Of a stretch of DNA of 64,000 nt, positions 1 to 14,900 are shown one piece after another. A model generated the notes under the pieces. That model was not told the DNA's origin and made no database searches. It worked only from the letters and a program-made list of their open reading frames with translations. Position 1 is the stretch's first letter; every line of letters starts with the position of its first letter. The stretch lies in the NCBI GenBank assembly GCA_025642065.1, contig JAODUP010000071.1, forward strand, positions 233,501 through 297,500, in the 5' to 3' direction. A program made the position numbers and the translations under genes. The stretch is from Paralvinella palmiformis (lineage: Eukaryota > Annelida > Polychaeta > Terebellida > Alvinellidae).

Positions 1-3000
1 AAGTACTGTCAATCATCATTGCTTATCTGGTAATCTACTTTAGTTTTATTGAAGAATGTAATAATTACAGTTTAAATGGGGTGAATTTCATCTGGACAAA
101 TTTTGATACATTACAGAAGTAAAGTTTGTGAAGTTGAACAAAAAGTAGGTTTGTATGTATGCTGCTTTTTGTAGTAGCTCTAATCTTAGGCATCAAAGGT
201 ATTTAAGAATTGTATTTAATATTTAGTAATAGCGACCCAGCTACTTTTCTGAGATGCAGCTTTGTGCCATTGTAGGTCCTTGAAGCCTAACAATATCTGA
301 CCCTGGTACTTTATCATTAATACTTTATTTCTTAACAAAATCATTGAATGGGCAATGTTTTTGATTATACTTCGAAAAAAATCCATATGATAAAGAATTT
401 ATTTATTTAGTGAGATTCAGTACAGATATGTTCATACCTTCATGTTGCAAAATGTTGTCTGTTGATAGCGTAAAATGTGATGTCCAAATGTATTAGTTAC
501 TTTTTCAAGTCATGGCTTGATAACCAATACATATTCAGATTGAACCAATTGAATCAGGAACAGCTGTTAAAACAAGTTATATCATGACTGGTTGTTGTCA
601 TATTATTATTAAGTACTGAATTACCATTTACATTAGTCATTATTAAAATTTGTTGTCGTATTATTATTACTGTATTAAAAAAATGTCCTGGATTCTTCTG
701 ATCAGGTGGTAACAGTGTGCTAGAGTTATACTATGTCTTTTGAAGAGAACGTATGTACTGTTATACCTGTCAGTGATAGTTACCGTTCCTAGCATTTTGA
801 ACAAACTACCTATTTTTATTTCATGCAATGACATTTTGCTGATAATTAAATTGTTGCTGTCCACTCTGATATAGGTCCACAGTTAGATACATTTATATTA
901 TTGATACAGGGTTTGTTTGTTAACATTCAGTTCTCTTGACCTTGTAGTTCGATAGTACAATATTATTAGACTTGTGTGATAGTTTTTTATCAGGCTGACC
1001 CCACATGAACATGATATGGAACATAATTATTGCTGCCTGGTGAAGTGAATGCATTTTTTTCAAATTATGTGCCTTTCATTGAAATTATTGGCTTGCCTTA
1101 AACAATTACTAAACTTTGTTTTGTTTATGAAATAGTTTCCTTTAACTAGGTTGGGAATATTATCAAGGTTAGCAGTACATTACCTAAAAGGATTAAAAAA
1201 TATTTGGTTGACAATGCCTATCTTCTATCCTTGTTCAGCCATCACTTTCGACATGATGGGCTTCAAAGCACTTTTTTTAAATAAAATTTAAGTTCATTCT
1301 CTGTAATCAGTACCTCTAATTCTAAGAGCAATACATACTAATGTGCAGAGATTTGACTTAAATGTGGTCACTGCATGGTTATTAAAACAAGCCAAACTAA
1401 TTAATCCAAAACTGCAGCAATAAAACAAGTATATAAAATCTGGGGGGAATGGTGATTTACTTATTTAATACACAAATTATATCATCTGAACCTCTGTAGC
1501 CAATCTGTGTTAATATTTAGCCAGCTGTTTATCATACTGTTTATATCAAGATCCTTCACCGGCAATAATCACCTAGCCAATGCCACATTTTTGTGATGGT
1601 AATAAGCAAATGTCATATGTCAAATCAAGACTTGGTTATTGAAACGTCACTGGTAATGACAGTATAATACTGTGGCATGTTGTGGCTGCCCTCTGGGATG
1701 CCAGCCCATACACTGCCTGGCTCTCTTGTAGCATTCAGCCAATAGCTCCAGCAAGGCTTCTCTAGTGGGAAGAGATTCCATTAGGTTTTCCCTCGGTGGA
1801 GCTCACTGTAATCTTTACTCATGACAAATCAATACTGGCTGATTTTGACTGTAATGTAGCAGTAGCTGTTACAGTGAATGATTGTGTAATGTTTATTGTA
1901 GTGGCTTTCCGGAGAACAAAGAGAGGCTGTTCATTGCCTTAGATCAAGGCCTGGTCAGTGCACTTACTGTTAGTACAACATGCTGACACAGTGGTGCACG
2001 TGACCAGAGCAAAAACGCAGGAAGAGATAGAGAACCTGTTGGTGTTACAAAGGCCGTAATTTAAGCAGTATTCATACATGTATATGTAGCCGAATACCGT
2101 ACACTGCGTGAGGAGCCACAAGACACTCAATCAATAATGTCTGGGGCCTTGTGTCAGGCCTTAGTCCAGCCCCTGCTATCAGTATGTATCGCCATACACT
2201 GATTGTTACCAGCATTAATTATTCATCCGGCCTTCTCAGCAATATCAGCACTGGGTGATAAATATTTCAGTACAACATAAAGTGACACAGATAGTTATAG
2301 AACTGGCTGCATTAATAGCCACAAATTGGTAACAAGTCAATTGGGTCTCACTGAAACAGATATCAGCATTTGATTGGGCGCTTCACTGCTGGTAGCATAT
2401 TGTGTATTGATGCACAGTGTGTATTACATGTGTCTTTTGTAATGTTTATAAATGAGGTGGTGTAGCTTTGTGCCGTCATGTTACATCTGCCATTAGTATG
2501 ATATTAGCCTGTGGTAATGAGAGCCTGAGTAATGTGATGTCATTTTCATTAATAACTACTACCTGTTGTGTGTTCCATGGTGGCCTGTTATAATGAGCTG
2601 TTCTAGTGTTCTTAGCTTATGATCCGGTTTCCTCATCTGCTGCCAGTTGTTTATAGAAATGAGTGTTTTATTTGTTACCAGAAGTGGTAGTTAGGTTCTG
2701 CTGGTTGTATAAAGCCAGCATCGATAGTGATTGTAACAAAGGATGGATAAATGATTCAGTTAATTTATCTTTTCAGTCAGCCATTGTCATATTCATTTAA
2801 CATGAATATAATTTATTTAGCCAGGTGTATAGCTGTTTACATGGTTGTCTAACATTGCATTTATTGTATGTACATGAAGTGGCATGTTACGGTTCTTCAT
2901 CCTTATCAACCTAAGGGTGACAGCTTAGTTGCAAATGTTTTTTTCCTAATTATGTTGAATTCGTTTAGGCGTGAATTTTTGACACAAAACAGTTTTCAAT

Positions 3001-4392
3001 TTTATTATACTCTGTTATTAGTGTAATGACATTATTATTTTTTATACTTTTCTGGCTTTTGTATTTTTGTTTTTATCCCTAGCTGTCATTTCTCTTAGTA
3101 TATTCAGGTGTTTGTTTAAAAATCATAATGACTTATTAATAATAATGGAAGCTACTGTATATACCTAGAGTCTATGTAAAAAAATCAACTATTAAAGGCC
3201 TATATTTTGAAACCCGACAAAAATGAAACTTGTTTTAACAATATAGTGCTGCCACCTTGTGAGTCAAATGCCATTTTCATTATATTATGTCACCTTAGAA
3301 CTAAACCACAAAATTATATTGGAATGCAACTATGTTATTAACACGAAGCTTATCATTTAGTAATACTGATTTGGTGACATTTCCTGTAAATAATTTTTTC
3401 TCAAAAGAAAGAGAAATATTGACACAAGAAGTAACTAGATAATTGGTTGGAAAACACTGAAATCTAACACACAGTAAGAAAAGGATTTATTCTAGAACAT
3501 TTATAAATACCTTACAATTCAGGCAGTGTGAACTTCACAAGTATTCCAAAGTCCCCTCCCTCATAATGCAAAGTTTAATTGTCTTGATTTTAAATATTTC
3601 TGAATAATAATAAAAATGTAAACATTAAAGATTAATAACCAATTAATACTAAAAAAATCCTTTTCAAGTGCCAATCCATCTTTGCTGTGGACTTTTGGCA
3701 TTCTGATTCCTGCGAAATATTTCTAACTGTATGTATTTCTTAATCATCGCTATTAGTCTTGTATTTTCTTATCCTTATACTTAACCTGGTTGATCAGTTG
3801 AAAACATTCAAAACCAAAGCATCAGGCTGGAATAAGATTGGTCATAGAAATCTGTATTATACATTTAGCATGAACACCACATATTCTATGACATCTAAAA
3901 ATGCAAAGTCTAATTATCTTGCTTTTAAATAATGACATATTTCTATTATTCCAAAATAATAATTAAAAATCCATATATTCCAAATTCTAAATTAAAGGTA
4001 TTTGTAACTGAAAATATGTACTTAATCAAGCTCTTACTATTAGTTTTTAAACACTCCACTTACTGTGATGTATTTCCATGTAATTATATTAACTAATCAT
4101 ATTACCATATAAGGGTATTGATTTAAACCCATTTATAAGTTGAGTGGCAAACTATAATTTTTCATGGAAACAAATTGTTCACAAATTATTTTCATTTCCC
4201 AGTTTGTATCAAACAATTAATTAGCAAAATTATGCCAGAAGAATTGTTCATAAAATATTTATCGAATTGATTCAGATATATAATTATTATGATACACTGA
4301 TCATGTAACTATATGTTGTATATTTGTACCTATGCCATTGTGTAACTGTGAATCATGGTAAATCATTAGAGGCTTTTAATTAGTAGAACATT

Positions 4393-4418
4393 ACACACAC
4401 ACACACACACACAAACAC

Positions 4419-4449
<31 letters not shown>
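4393..4449. repeat. Compound (AC)n(AG)n microsatellite
   Basis: AC repeats, a short interruption, then AG repeats. Confidence 0.95.
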
Positions 4450-4452
<3 letters not shown>

Positions 4453-5798
4453 TGAACTTGACCAAAGGATTAAGTCAAGTCCATTTAGAAGTCACCACAA
4501 TGGATTTCAAACACCATTATATCATTATACTCTTTCCCTAAGTGATTAGAATATATTAGTGAGCTATTGGTCTATGTTATAACTTACAAGAAACCTCAAA
4601 TAAAAAACAAATCTTCTTCTACTACATGCTTGAGAATGACCATAGATACATGGTCTTGTCAGTCCACTACTACAACTGAATTGTCTTACATGGACTGTAT
4701 TTTATTCAGATAATTTTTTTATTGAATAGAATGTGAAGCCAATTATATATATCTTATTAGCTAATTCTTTAGGTCTACATGTAGCAGATATATGGGCAGA
4801 TCACGTGATATAGATTTAGATCTAACACCATGTTGTTGTTATTAATTACATGTGAAACTCACTGTTGGCTAATGTGTTTTTTTGTGCTGAAGCATTAGCT
4901 AACAAGGAGTTTATGTAACAAATGGGTCATATTTTTTAACTTTTAGTTTTAAGATATCCTCCATCTCTTAATTTTATGCTGTGTCAAATGAATTCAGAAG
5001 TAGCCTTAGCGTTTATTTGATTTGGTGTGCTGCTATGTAGGGAGTCACATTGATGTAATAATCTTTTTTATTACTCCGGGTTCTGCTGTTTTCACAGTAA
5101 GAGAGATTACCAGTGAGCACTGGAACCACATCACAATTATCTATGTTTCTGGTGTTTTTTAAATCTATTTAATCATTTATCAGATTTGATGCAATATACC
5201 ATTTTTCTGCCATCTCATTTAGGTAATAATTGACACTACAGTTATACGATTTTTACTAAAAAGACACAAATAACTGCATAAAATTGAACTCAACAGTGAC
5301 ACATGGAGTTGTGTAAGAAACAAAGCATTCGGTGATATTGAGTTATATAATAAGCATATTGCTTGCTGCCACTAATGAGGATGGGATAGAGATAACTCAA
5401 AGATTTGTAATACATTTATTTATTACATACCAAGTGTTATATTTACCAGTTTGATACCTTATAATATCTTAGTACTATTGAAGGCTGTATATTGAAATCT
5501 CAGAAGACACTATATACACTTGAACTGATTTGGGAGAAATCCCATTCATTGATAAGTTAATGTACAGGACATGCCATTTGTATTCTGTATACATTGAATG
5601 TTGTAAGGAGTGGCAGTGTTAAAAATCTTTAATCAGATGTTGATAGGTTATTGCATCATTACATTTAAGTTAATTATACTTTCATGTGTCAAATTTTTTT
5701 GTCACAATTCTTTGTTATTTTGTTGATTAGACATAGTTTTTAACTGTAAATGCTTAGTAAAAAAAACCATAAGTTTAGAATCAGTTTAGAAATAAATG

Positions 5799-5799
<1 letters not shown>

Positions 5800-5855
<56 letters not shown>
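5800..5855. repeat. Compound (GT)n(GA)n microsatellite
   Basis: GT repeats followed by GA repeats, just upstream of the first visible MED13 exon. Confidence 0.95.
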
Positions 5856-5936
5856 TTGTCTTAAAACTTAATGCTGATATCTACATAAGATTCACAAATA
5901 TAGAAAATTTTAAAATATTTAAATTTCTATTGACAG

Positions 5937-8900
5937 GAGGAAGACTATATCAGAAATGATGGATACCCTACAAAATCATCCTTAGGTATGTTTGTGGGCA
6001 TTAATTTGTTCCATGTTTTCTTCATTATGTTGTGTTTAGCTTTTTTAGTTAAGAATTATCTGTAAAGCATTGTATACACAAGCTTTAGCCTAGATGTATG
6101 TATTATGCTTTTGATTTATAACAGACTTATCACCAGAGACACCAGGGACAGTTGGTGGTCTCCCAGTAAGCTTAACAAGGGAAGAAGATCTCAAGCCAAA
6201 AATGAATGACCTTGACAATATCTTTGACACTGACTCGGAAAGCTCTGATCCTGAGCCTGTAAGTAAATCAAGAAAGTTTGATAGGTTGTAGACTGGTTAC
6301 TTTATGATATTTTATTTATTATTAATTTATGATAATATATTTTTGAATTCTTTTTTCTTCAATTAACAGCTACCAAGCACTGGTAATCACTTGAGTAGCA
6401 TTGATGATCAGACACGTACAGCTGCCAGCAGGACTGTCAACTGTACGGCAGCCACAATACCAACAACAAACATGAGTGGTAAGTTTGATTAATATGTAGC
6501 TGATAGTTTATGATATAAGAAGCAAGTGATATCACCTAGGAATAATCCTGATTTGGGTAACTATTACCTATGATGTAACCAAGAAGTAGACTAAAAACCA
6601 AATTAAACCATTTTATTGTATGGTAACCACTATATACTTTCCTTTAATAGAATTAACACAGATGTATCCCACACCTCCATCCCAAGAGCCGCAGCACACC
6701 CTGTCCCCTGGCAACATGACAGAGCTACCTCCAGATCAAACTATGCTTGATATAACAACAACGAAACTAGAATCTGTGTCACACATGATAGAGGAACACA
6801 AGGTAAATATGTTAGTCCTCAGTTAATGGACCAAATTATTGGTGGATTTTGTTTTGACCATTATATATCACATCTAGATGATTGTGTTCACATTTCTCTT
6901 GTAGAAATTTAATTTTACTATTATATAGTCAGGTAATAATTGTTATTGATAAAACCTCTTTTTCCAGAGCAACATCCAGGATTGGTCATTTGTCTACAAG
7001 CCACCAGTTGCGTGTATGTATGTGGGATCAGCGAAGTATGCCCCAATTGATCTACCAAGTAATCATGCTGAACCTTTGGCACTGGCTCCAGAGCTACACT
7101 ATAAACCCTCATGGCACCAGTTTCCACACTTGTCAATCATTGATAAAACACCACAGTCTGCTCCAGGGTATGTACATGTACATTTATTTTTAAAGAAAGG
7201 TTTTCTTTTTTATATCACAGATCTGATTTTGTTGTATTTTTGTTCTGTTATTAGACACTACCCGAACTTGCCATCGGTAGAAAATGTGGGCAGTGTTGGA
7301 CCAAAGCCACCAGAACGAATGACTTCTGTAGAGGCTTCTCCAGCTACTTTTGGTCCAAACAGTGCACAACAGCGAACACCGAGGACCCCCATGAGCTATG
7401 AACTCCAGTCACCAGCTTCAAATGCATCATCGTACATGAAAAACCTCAGCTCTGTTGACAACCACTTGACAAACAGTCAGCGACCAGAGAGTCACTCTCT
7501 TGTCGTCAATGTCATGCTGTCTGATTCAGTGTTTAATCTCTTCAAGGATCACAACTTTGACAGTTGCCCCATGTGTGTGTGTAACATGAACATCAAGGGT
7601 ACTGATATAATCAACTACATACCAGACAAGACTCCAGAGCCACAATATCAGTGTACATGTGGTTTTAGTGCCGTCGTTAATCGAAGGTATGGCAGCAACA
7701 GTGGCCTGTTCTATGAGGATGAGGTGGATATAACAGGCATAAGAAGTGAAAGACTTGAACGAAGAAAGCCAAGCCTTGCATGGCTCCTCAATCAGGACCT
7801 TAAAAACAATAAGGATAAACTTGATCCCGGTGAAGACATACCTCAGGACTTAATGTTATTGATACAAGGATATTATTCATCGTTGTATCCATCATATACT
7901 GTGCATTCTGTGGATGAGCAGAAACAGCCAGCAGTCTCACATGAGTTGGTCAACTTCATGGAAATACAAGGTTTGTCCTGTAATGTTTATTTTTGACATA
8001 GCAGTACTTGTTGTTAGCATGAGTTAGCAACATTTCTAATATAGCCTGGCCATCAACTGAAATACATGTAAAGTTGCTTTTGTTTTCTCATTGAATTTTC
8101 TTTATCAGCACTATCACAACTTGATTATTGAAATTTTAGTGAAATGGGCATGTGTAGAATATAGTAACTCACTTATATCAAATGTTTTGGCAGAGTGTTG
8201 GAAATATATAAAGCCTTCTGTTTTTAAGAATCTATACTTTCATGCAAAACAATTCTCAATCAAAGGCATCAACATAAATGCTAAGTTTTCTTTCTATTGG
8301 TGTTTATGGTTTTATGTTTTCATCAGTACCTGGATGCCATATTGACCAATATATTCATGAGTCTCCATAAACACAGGCAGCATTTGCTGGTATTTATTTC
8401 ACTTGTTGGAAAATTTCTCGATCCATTTTTGTTTTTGCTTTCACTAGCTTTATATATATATATATATATATATATACGCACGCACACTTTTCCCTGATAC
8501 ATTAAGGTAAATTATTTTAATTATCTGTTTGACACCAATAACACAGTAAAAACAAAATGGCAGTCAGTTACTGTCAGTAATTTTTTTGTACATTAAGCTC
8601 ATGGATTTCACTTACATAGTTTCTGAAGATGGCGTAATTTACAACAAAAAAGTCTATATAGTCCTTCTTTACATCTTAGAAAAAACATTTATTTTGATGG
8701 TTTGGTGATAAATTTTATGTGTGTGTGTGTGTACAAATTAAATTTGATGAGGATTGTGCATGTGTTTGTTTTGGTAAAGCTAGTAAAGTGCATTGAATGT
8801 TTCATTTCTGCATCAGTCAGTGATCTTATGGCAGGCAGTCATTTAATGTTCAGCTACTGAATGCTGTCAATAGAGCTCTTATGATAGTTTTTACCATATA

Positions 8901-11900
8901 TTGTGTCAATGTATGGCTTAATTTTGTTGTGATATTTAACTGCCTAATTAATTGTTTGCAGAACTTCTTGCATTTTGTGTTTTTGTATGGATTTAGTAAC
9001 TTAGCCTATTCCTTATGTTAGCAACTGCTTTTTAAAATCACAGCAGAACAGCAATGAGTAGATGTATTTTGTACTATTTACTATTATTATTCCAGATGGT
9101 TGTGAGGCTTGTCTAGCTGCCTTGGAAGTTGGACGACAAGCATCGGATAACTGTTGTTCACAGCGTATTGATGATAACCCGCATCATAATCAACAGTTAT
9201 TACATAAATGGCCATATCTACAATGTCCTAGGACACCGACCAACTCCCAAGATGTTGTCAGATTACTGAAGTCATTACAGCCGCTCCTTCAAGATGCCAT
9301 ACAGAAGAAAAGGACGACACGATTGTGGGAGAGTGTCTATACCATCTTAGGCCCACTCAGCTGGAAAGATTTCCATCTGATGGCTGGAAGAGGTCTGTAA
9401 CTTATCTTGTATATTTATGTTAAGATTTAGCTTTCAGATGCATTTGCATTTAAGTTGTAGATTATATATTTTCACATCCATCATAATGGATACACTGATA
9501 GTAGGTATCCCAACAAATTTCAACTTGTATAATGATATTAAAATTGAGCTTATAAGAAAGAGATCGGTCAAGTAGATTTGTTTTACTGACCATTTGTAGT
9601 ACTTATTATTTTAAATTTAAACCATGCATTTTTATGCTTAAATGAAAGCCATCTTTGAAGCCTCATATATATTAATTCCCTGGGAGTTACACTTCTAGAA
9701 AATAGCATGATGTGTTCTATATACTACAATGTATTATTAAATGCTATATTATATAAACTGGTTCATTACAAGCATGACAAATCGGTACATTATCCAAAAT
9801 AATCCTTTATAACCTTGCAAAATAGCACGAAGTGCCATGTTTCATAAACCATAATTATATAAGCATTATAAATATTGTCAATATAGTTATATTTCCTGTT
9901 AGCCATTAATATATAGAATATGGTTATTTAATTTCACAACCCATTGATCAATAGATTGTGCAGTTGTTTGAAAACAACAACATGTGTAGTTTTCACAAAT
10001 GTCTGAAGGTTGTCAAACCATGAAAATACAAAATGTGCAATAGTTTTGTTAATATTCAGAATATCATTCTGAACTTTTAACACAATGTACATATCATTAA
10101 CATGATTAAGATACAAATAATAACCTAATGCTGACTTATACAAATTTATTAACACAAATTGTTACCAAAGTCTGCTGAAATGTTCAAAAATATTCTAATG
10201 GATATAACTTGTGCGAATATTTTATTTATGCCACAGAATATTTGCACCCATCAGCATTTAAAACTACTTCAATATCAGCAGCAAAATCCAATTCACTCTG
10301 AACTTCAGTAACATCATCTGTCCTTGAGCATCTGTATAGTCTGTAACACTGTTTTAAAACTGAATTGTTGCTACCTCTGAACTTGTCACTTCTAACACAG
10401 TGCCAATAAAAATTCATCCACATATTCACATGCAACTGCAACCCATGAGTGGCGGGCGTCTGACTTCAAAGGCAAATATCTTCAAACCTACTTAAATCTA
10501 ACTAATTCAAACTGCTCTAAAAGTAAAATAGTTTAAATGATAATAAAGTACATACCCATTACGGTCCACAAAGACGAGGTAAATTCGTTGTTTAAATCAA
10601 TATCCATTACTGTCAATAAATCGGAACCTCCATATTTCTGGGTAGAATTCAAGATGGCACGATTTGCCATGGGGTGCATGAATATGATCTCTTTGCCAAT
10701 TGACTATAATATATATCAAACTACTGTTTGTATAACAGGTGTTATATGTCCCTTTTTTGTTTTATTTCCACAAATACATTTTTTTCTTGTCTTAACATTT
10801 CATTTTTTGGGGAACTATTTCTTCTCACACCTAATAGCGACATATACCATTAGAAAGCTGAGTGAATGCTGATTCTCATGTATGAATACAATTATAGGGA
10901 GTAATTGGTCAGCGGCAAATACTGCTGTTTGTCAGGGTGGTGTCGCACCACCCGCAGTGACAACGCTTCTGAAACGCACTAGTGCTCTTTGATAGGCACA
11001 TCGTTTACTGGCATGGTGTTTACTTTTTACACACTCAATGTAATAAACACGCATACTCATTGAAAGAATAAAAACTCAAGATTTCATAAACATAAAATTT
11101 GTTGACATAGCTCAGATAGAAATATGAAAAAATTTGGACAAATAAATGGTAAAAACACCAGGTTTGGCATCTGGACGCGCCCTTTACCCGCCTGTTGGGA
11201 TACCTACTGATAGTCATGTTTGTGCTTATGACTTAAATGAAGAACCCACCCAATTTAAGGATGTGTTGGATATTTTCGTTGTAACAATAGAATACGGAAG
11301 TCACATATTTGAGATCTTTCATCATTGTATTAACAAAAGCTTCTTGTCAGATGTGCTGTTATATGTGTGTTTATTTGTTGTAGGATCAAAAGAAACCAGT
11401 GAACCTCAGCCAGTTCCACCATTGTTAGTGGGCTATGACAAGGACTGGTTATCACTGTCACCATTTGCATTGCGATATTGGGTTTGTTCTTTTGACCTAT
11501 ACGTTGGCATCTAATAATATTGCTGTAAACATTTGTGAATTTAAAAAATTGTAAGTTCTATTTTCTTACCTAATCAGCTATTGTAATCTTTAGGACAAGA
11601 TGATGTTAGAGCCTTATGGTAAGCCACGTGATATGGCTTATGTTATCATAGCACCAGATAACAAATACATATTATCCCACGTGCGGACATTCTTCCAAGA
11701 AATGAGCCGTACTTATGAGGGATCTCGCCTTGGCAAGCACAGACAGTTCACAAAAACACTCCATGACAGCATAATGCGAATTAATCAAGCCTTCTACAAC
11801 AAGGTGGCCAATGAATCAGTTGATGAATGGTTTGTCAATTTAGGTATGTGTTATGGTATTTTAGTTTGGTACATGCTTTTAACTAGGAATTGTAATGTAT

Positions 11901-14900
11901 TTTGCTAAAAGCTACTGTGCACTGTTTGTTTCATTAGTAAGCTTCTGTAGAATATATTAAAAAAATTGATGATTACTTCCTTTTTAGGTAACTCGCCTTT
12001 GGCTGCCAAACTTCGTCAGTACACACAAGTGTGTAGCAAATATTTGGGTAAGTAAAGCACAAATATTCCTAGTTCATGCCACATGTTGAATAAAATGCAC
12101 ACAAATCTGACATGTTGTTTGGTTTTGCCTCATTATAATTTCTGTTCCTGTTTTATGCAGCACCGTTTCTGGCAGGGCAAAACCTTGATAAGAGCATCTT
12201 TGAGAACCCACCTGTTAGCCGTCAGCCAGTTAACCGTCCCCAAACATCAGATGGTGGAGCACCATCACAAGTTCACCAACAGTCCTATCATAGCCAGTCT
12301 TCCATGTCCACATCCTTTGGTAATTATACTCAGGGCAATCTATCAAACAGCCTTGGTCCTCATGGACCTACCAATACAAGCTCATCAACAACTGACTCTC
12401 AGGCCACCTCTCACACTAGCAGTGATGATAAAGGTATGTTAATATTGTTGTGAATTGATGTAGGGTGTTTTGATATATTTATGGTCAGAGTCCTACTCTT
12501 GGTGTATTTACAGTTGGAGCCTAACTGTTGATATATTTATTGTAAACCCATTATGCCCTATGGCTAATTTTGTACTTGAACAGAAAATGAACATCAGAGC
12601 AGCAGTTTGAAAGAGAATGCACCAGATCCAGATAATGAGCCATCAGATTCTCAGATGCCTTGTTTGGTGATCTACATTGTGGATCCATTCACCTACTGCC
12701 AAGACTGGGACAGTATGAACCGTCTCAGTACACTGGGATTGCTTCGTTGTTATCAAGATATGCTCAAGGCTTTGCCAGAACAATTGCGACAATGTACTCA
12801 GTTACAGGTATGTAATTGTTGATCTGTGTAACAAGTTCAGGGTTAGCCGATTTATCTCGCCTCTCTTGAACTTCCCTACCCGCACTCATTCAGAACTGTT
12901 CTTTTGAAGTAGGGTGAAAATATCTAAAGAATCGCTTTAACACGACTAATATATCTGAACAGGCAACATTTGTCTGCATGTCAGAATGTTATTATATCGC
13001 ATTCATCTTCAACATTAAACAGTGTACTCTGTTATGTTAGTTTTAAAGCCAAATGTGATCCAAATATTGCCCACATGATTTGAACAGCCAGGGGCATTAC
13101 TTTCTCACATGTGTGGTCGGTCATACAGAGTTATTTCAGACTGAAGAAAAAATGTTGAAATTGTTTTATTATCACTTTTATTGTAATTACTGTTCAGTTT
13201 GTATTGCTAAGAGAAGATAATTTACTTAATTTTACTTTTATTCCCATTTTTAAATAAATGAATAGGGAAATTAATGGAGAAGCGTAGCTATATTGTGATA
13301 TCTAATAGTGTACCAAATATTTCTTTTACAAATCTCATAAGATAAAATGATTTAACTGTATGGTGGAAAACTATCATAATGTATTCTGGGGAGATGTATT
13401 AATCAGAGATAAATTTGGTGTAAACTTAGTTTAAAGTGATTCACTTCTTGATTAATTAGCTTATACTTGTGCTGTAAATGTGTTATTTAATGTGATATTC
13501 CATATTGAAAATTTCACAAATGTAATTTACTGATGACAATATTTCCTATTGATTGCAAATGTACATATGATAACTTGAATTAGTTAAACGGCACACGAAA
13601 AGGCTTAATTGTCTCATAGCCAGTTCTGGACATGTATGAAATAGCTCTAAATACTTGTTCTAGCCAGCATCCCTAACATGGCATAGAGAGAAGCTGTTTA
13701 GTAAGTCTGACTAGATTGTGATAAAACATGAATTTTTCATGTAGTTTATTTCTGTCACAAGAAAAAGACCACTGCCAGATTATTGTGGGAACACTTTATA
13801 TCACAGAAAACTAATTGTTTAATAATAGTTCAAATGTTTAAAACAAATAAGAGAAAGGGGATAGGCTTATCTATATATTTTAGTGCTAATTAGATACTGG
13901 ACTGGCCACAGGATCATGCCCATTCTACATTTTTCTTGAGTAACCCTTGTGTATATTGCATTGAATTATAATAAATATGGTTAGAAAATGGTATTTATGA
14001 TTTTAGTGATAACATAGTTGTTGAAATGTGGATAATAGTACACAAGGTGGTTTTCCTGGTCATTGGTGATCATCAGCTGAATCCACTTTAATATATTCTA
14101 ATCAGAAGATCTTTTAGCCATTAAAAATTAGCTAAAATGTGTTTCATGAATAATTGGATGGATTAAACTGTAAACTTAGAACCTTTTAAATAAATCATCT
14201 AATTCTAAATGTCGGATAAAGATGGGAATTCCTCTAATTATCATGCATCAAAATAGTACTTAGTCATTGACTGACACATGTTGAACAACCAAATGCTATT
14301 AGAATCTATGGAGCTTCCCACTTTATTAAGTATGGCTTGTGGGAATATACTTGACACAAGTTATGAAAACAATGATTTATTAACTTATGGGGGGAAAATG
14401 GGAAAACTCATAATTACTTTTATCATCTTATGTTAATGAAATTCCTTGCTGTAAGTTTTTATAATGTTATTCTACTCAATTTCTGACTTCGAGTGAATCT
14501 ATTAATTTATTTGTAATTCAAATGATAACATGTCCAGTTTTATATCACTGATTTTCAAGTTTCCTTATACTGTTGGCAATATGTGACACACTTTTATATC
14601 ACCGATGTGCAAGTTCCAGTCATGTACATAATTTAATACAAATGTAACAAACTGCAGCCGTAACCCAGTGTTGATTCTATACATCCCATAGTACTGGAAG
14701 CATATTGAAATACTGTTCAATAAATACAGTGTAGAAATTATGTCTCATATGCAAAATAATTTTATACATACCACAGACATACATAAATAATATATGTATA
14801 TGCATGTATGTGTGCTTTGTAATAGCTGCCATCATGGATTCATTACAATAGTATATCTTCCTTTTTTGCTAGAACACCATTAGGGCCTCTGTTTTATATT

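Larger units (their letters stand above)
1..5936 (+). other. Probable MED13 intron (and any unseen upstream exons)
   Basis: No coding exon could be supported in this 5.9 kb lead-in. Since the first visible MED13 exon is internal, the stretch is most likely one or more MED13 introns. It contains a compound AC/AG microsatellite near 4.4 kb and a GT/GA tract near 5.8 kb. The part at about 1.68-2.68 kb looks less AT-rich by eye but has no open frame. Short upstream exons could have been missed. Confidence 0.6.

Noticed and set aside
5750..5959. Open frame with Cys-Val and Arg-Glu repeats
   Set aside because: It is a translation of the (GT)n(GA)n microsatellite that runs into the first visible MED13 exon in the wrong frame.
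7016..7996. 326-codon open frame in MED13
   Set aside because: It reads through the short intron 7168-7254, whose inclusion breaks the MED13 alignment; the real exons are 6968-7167 and 7255-7970.
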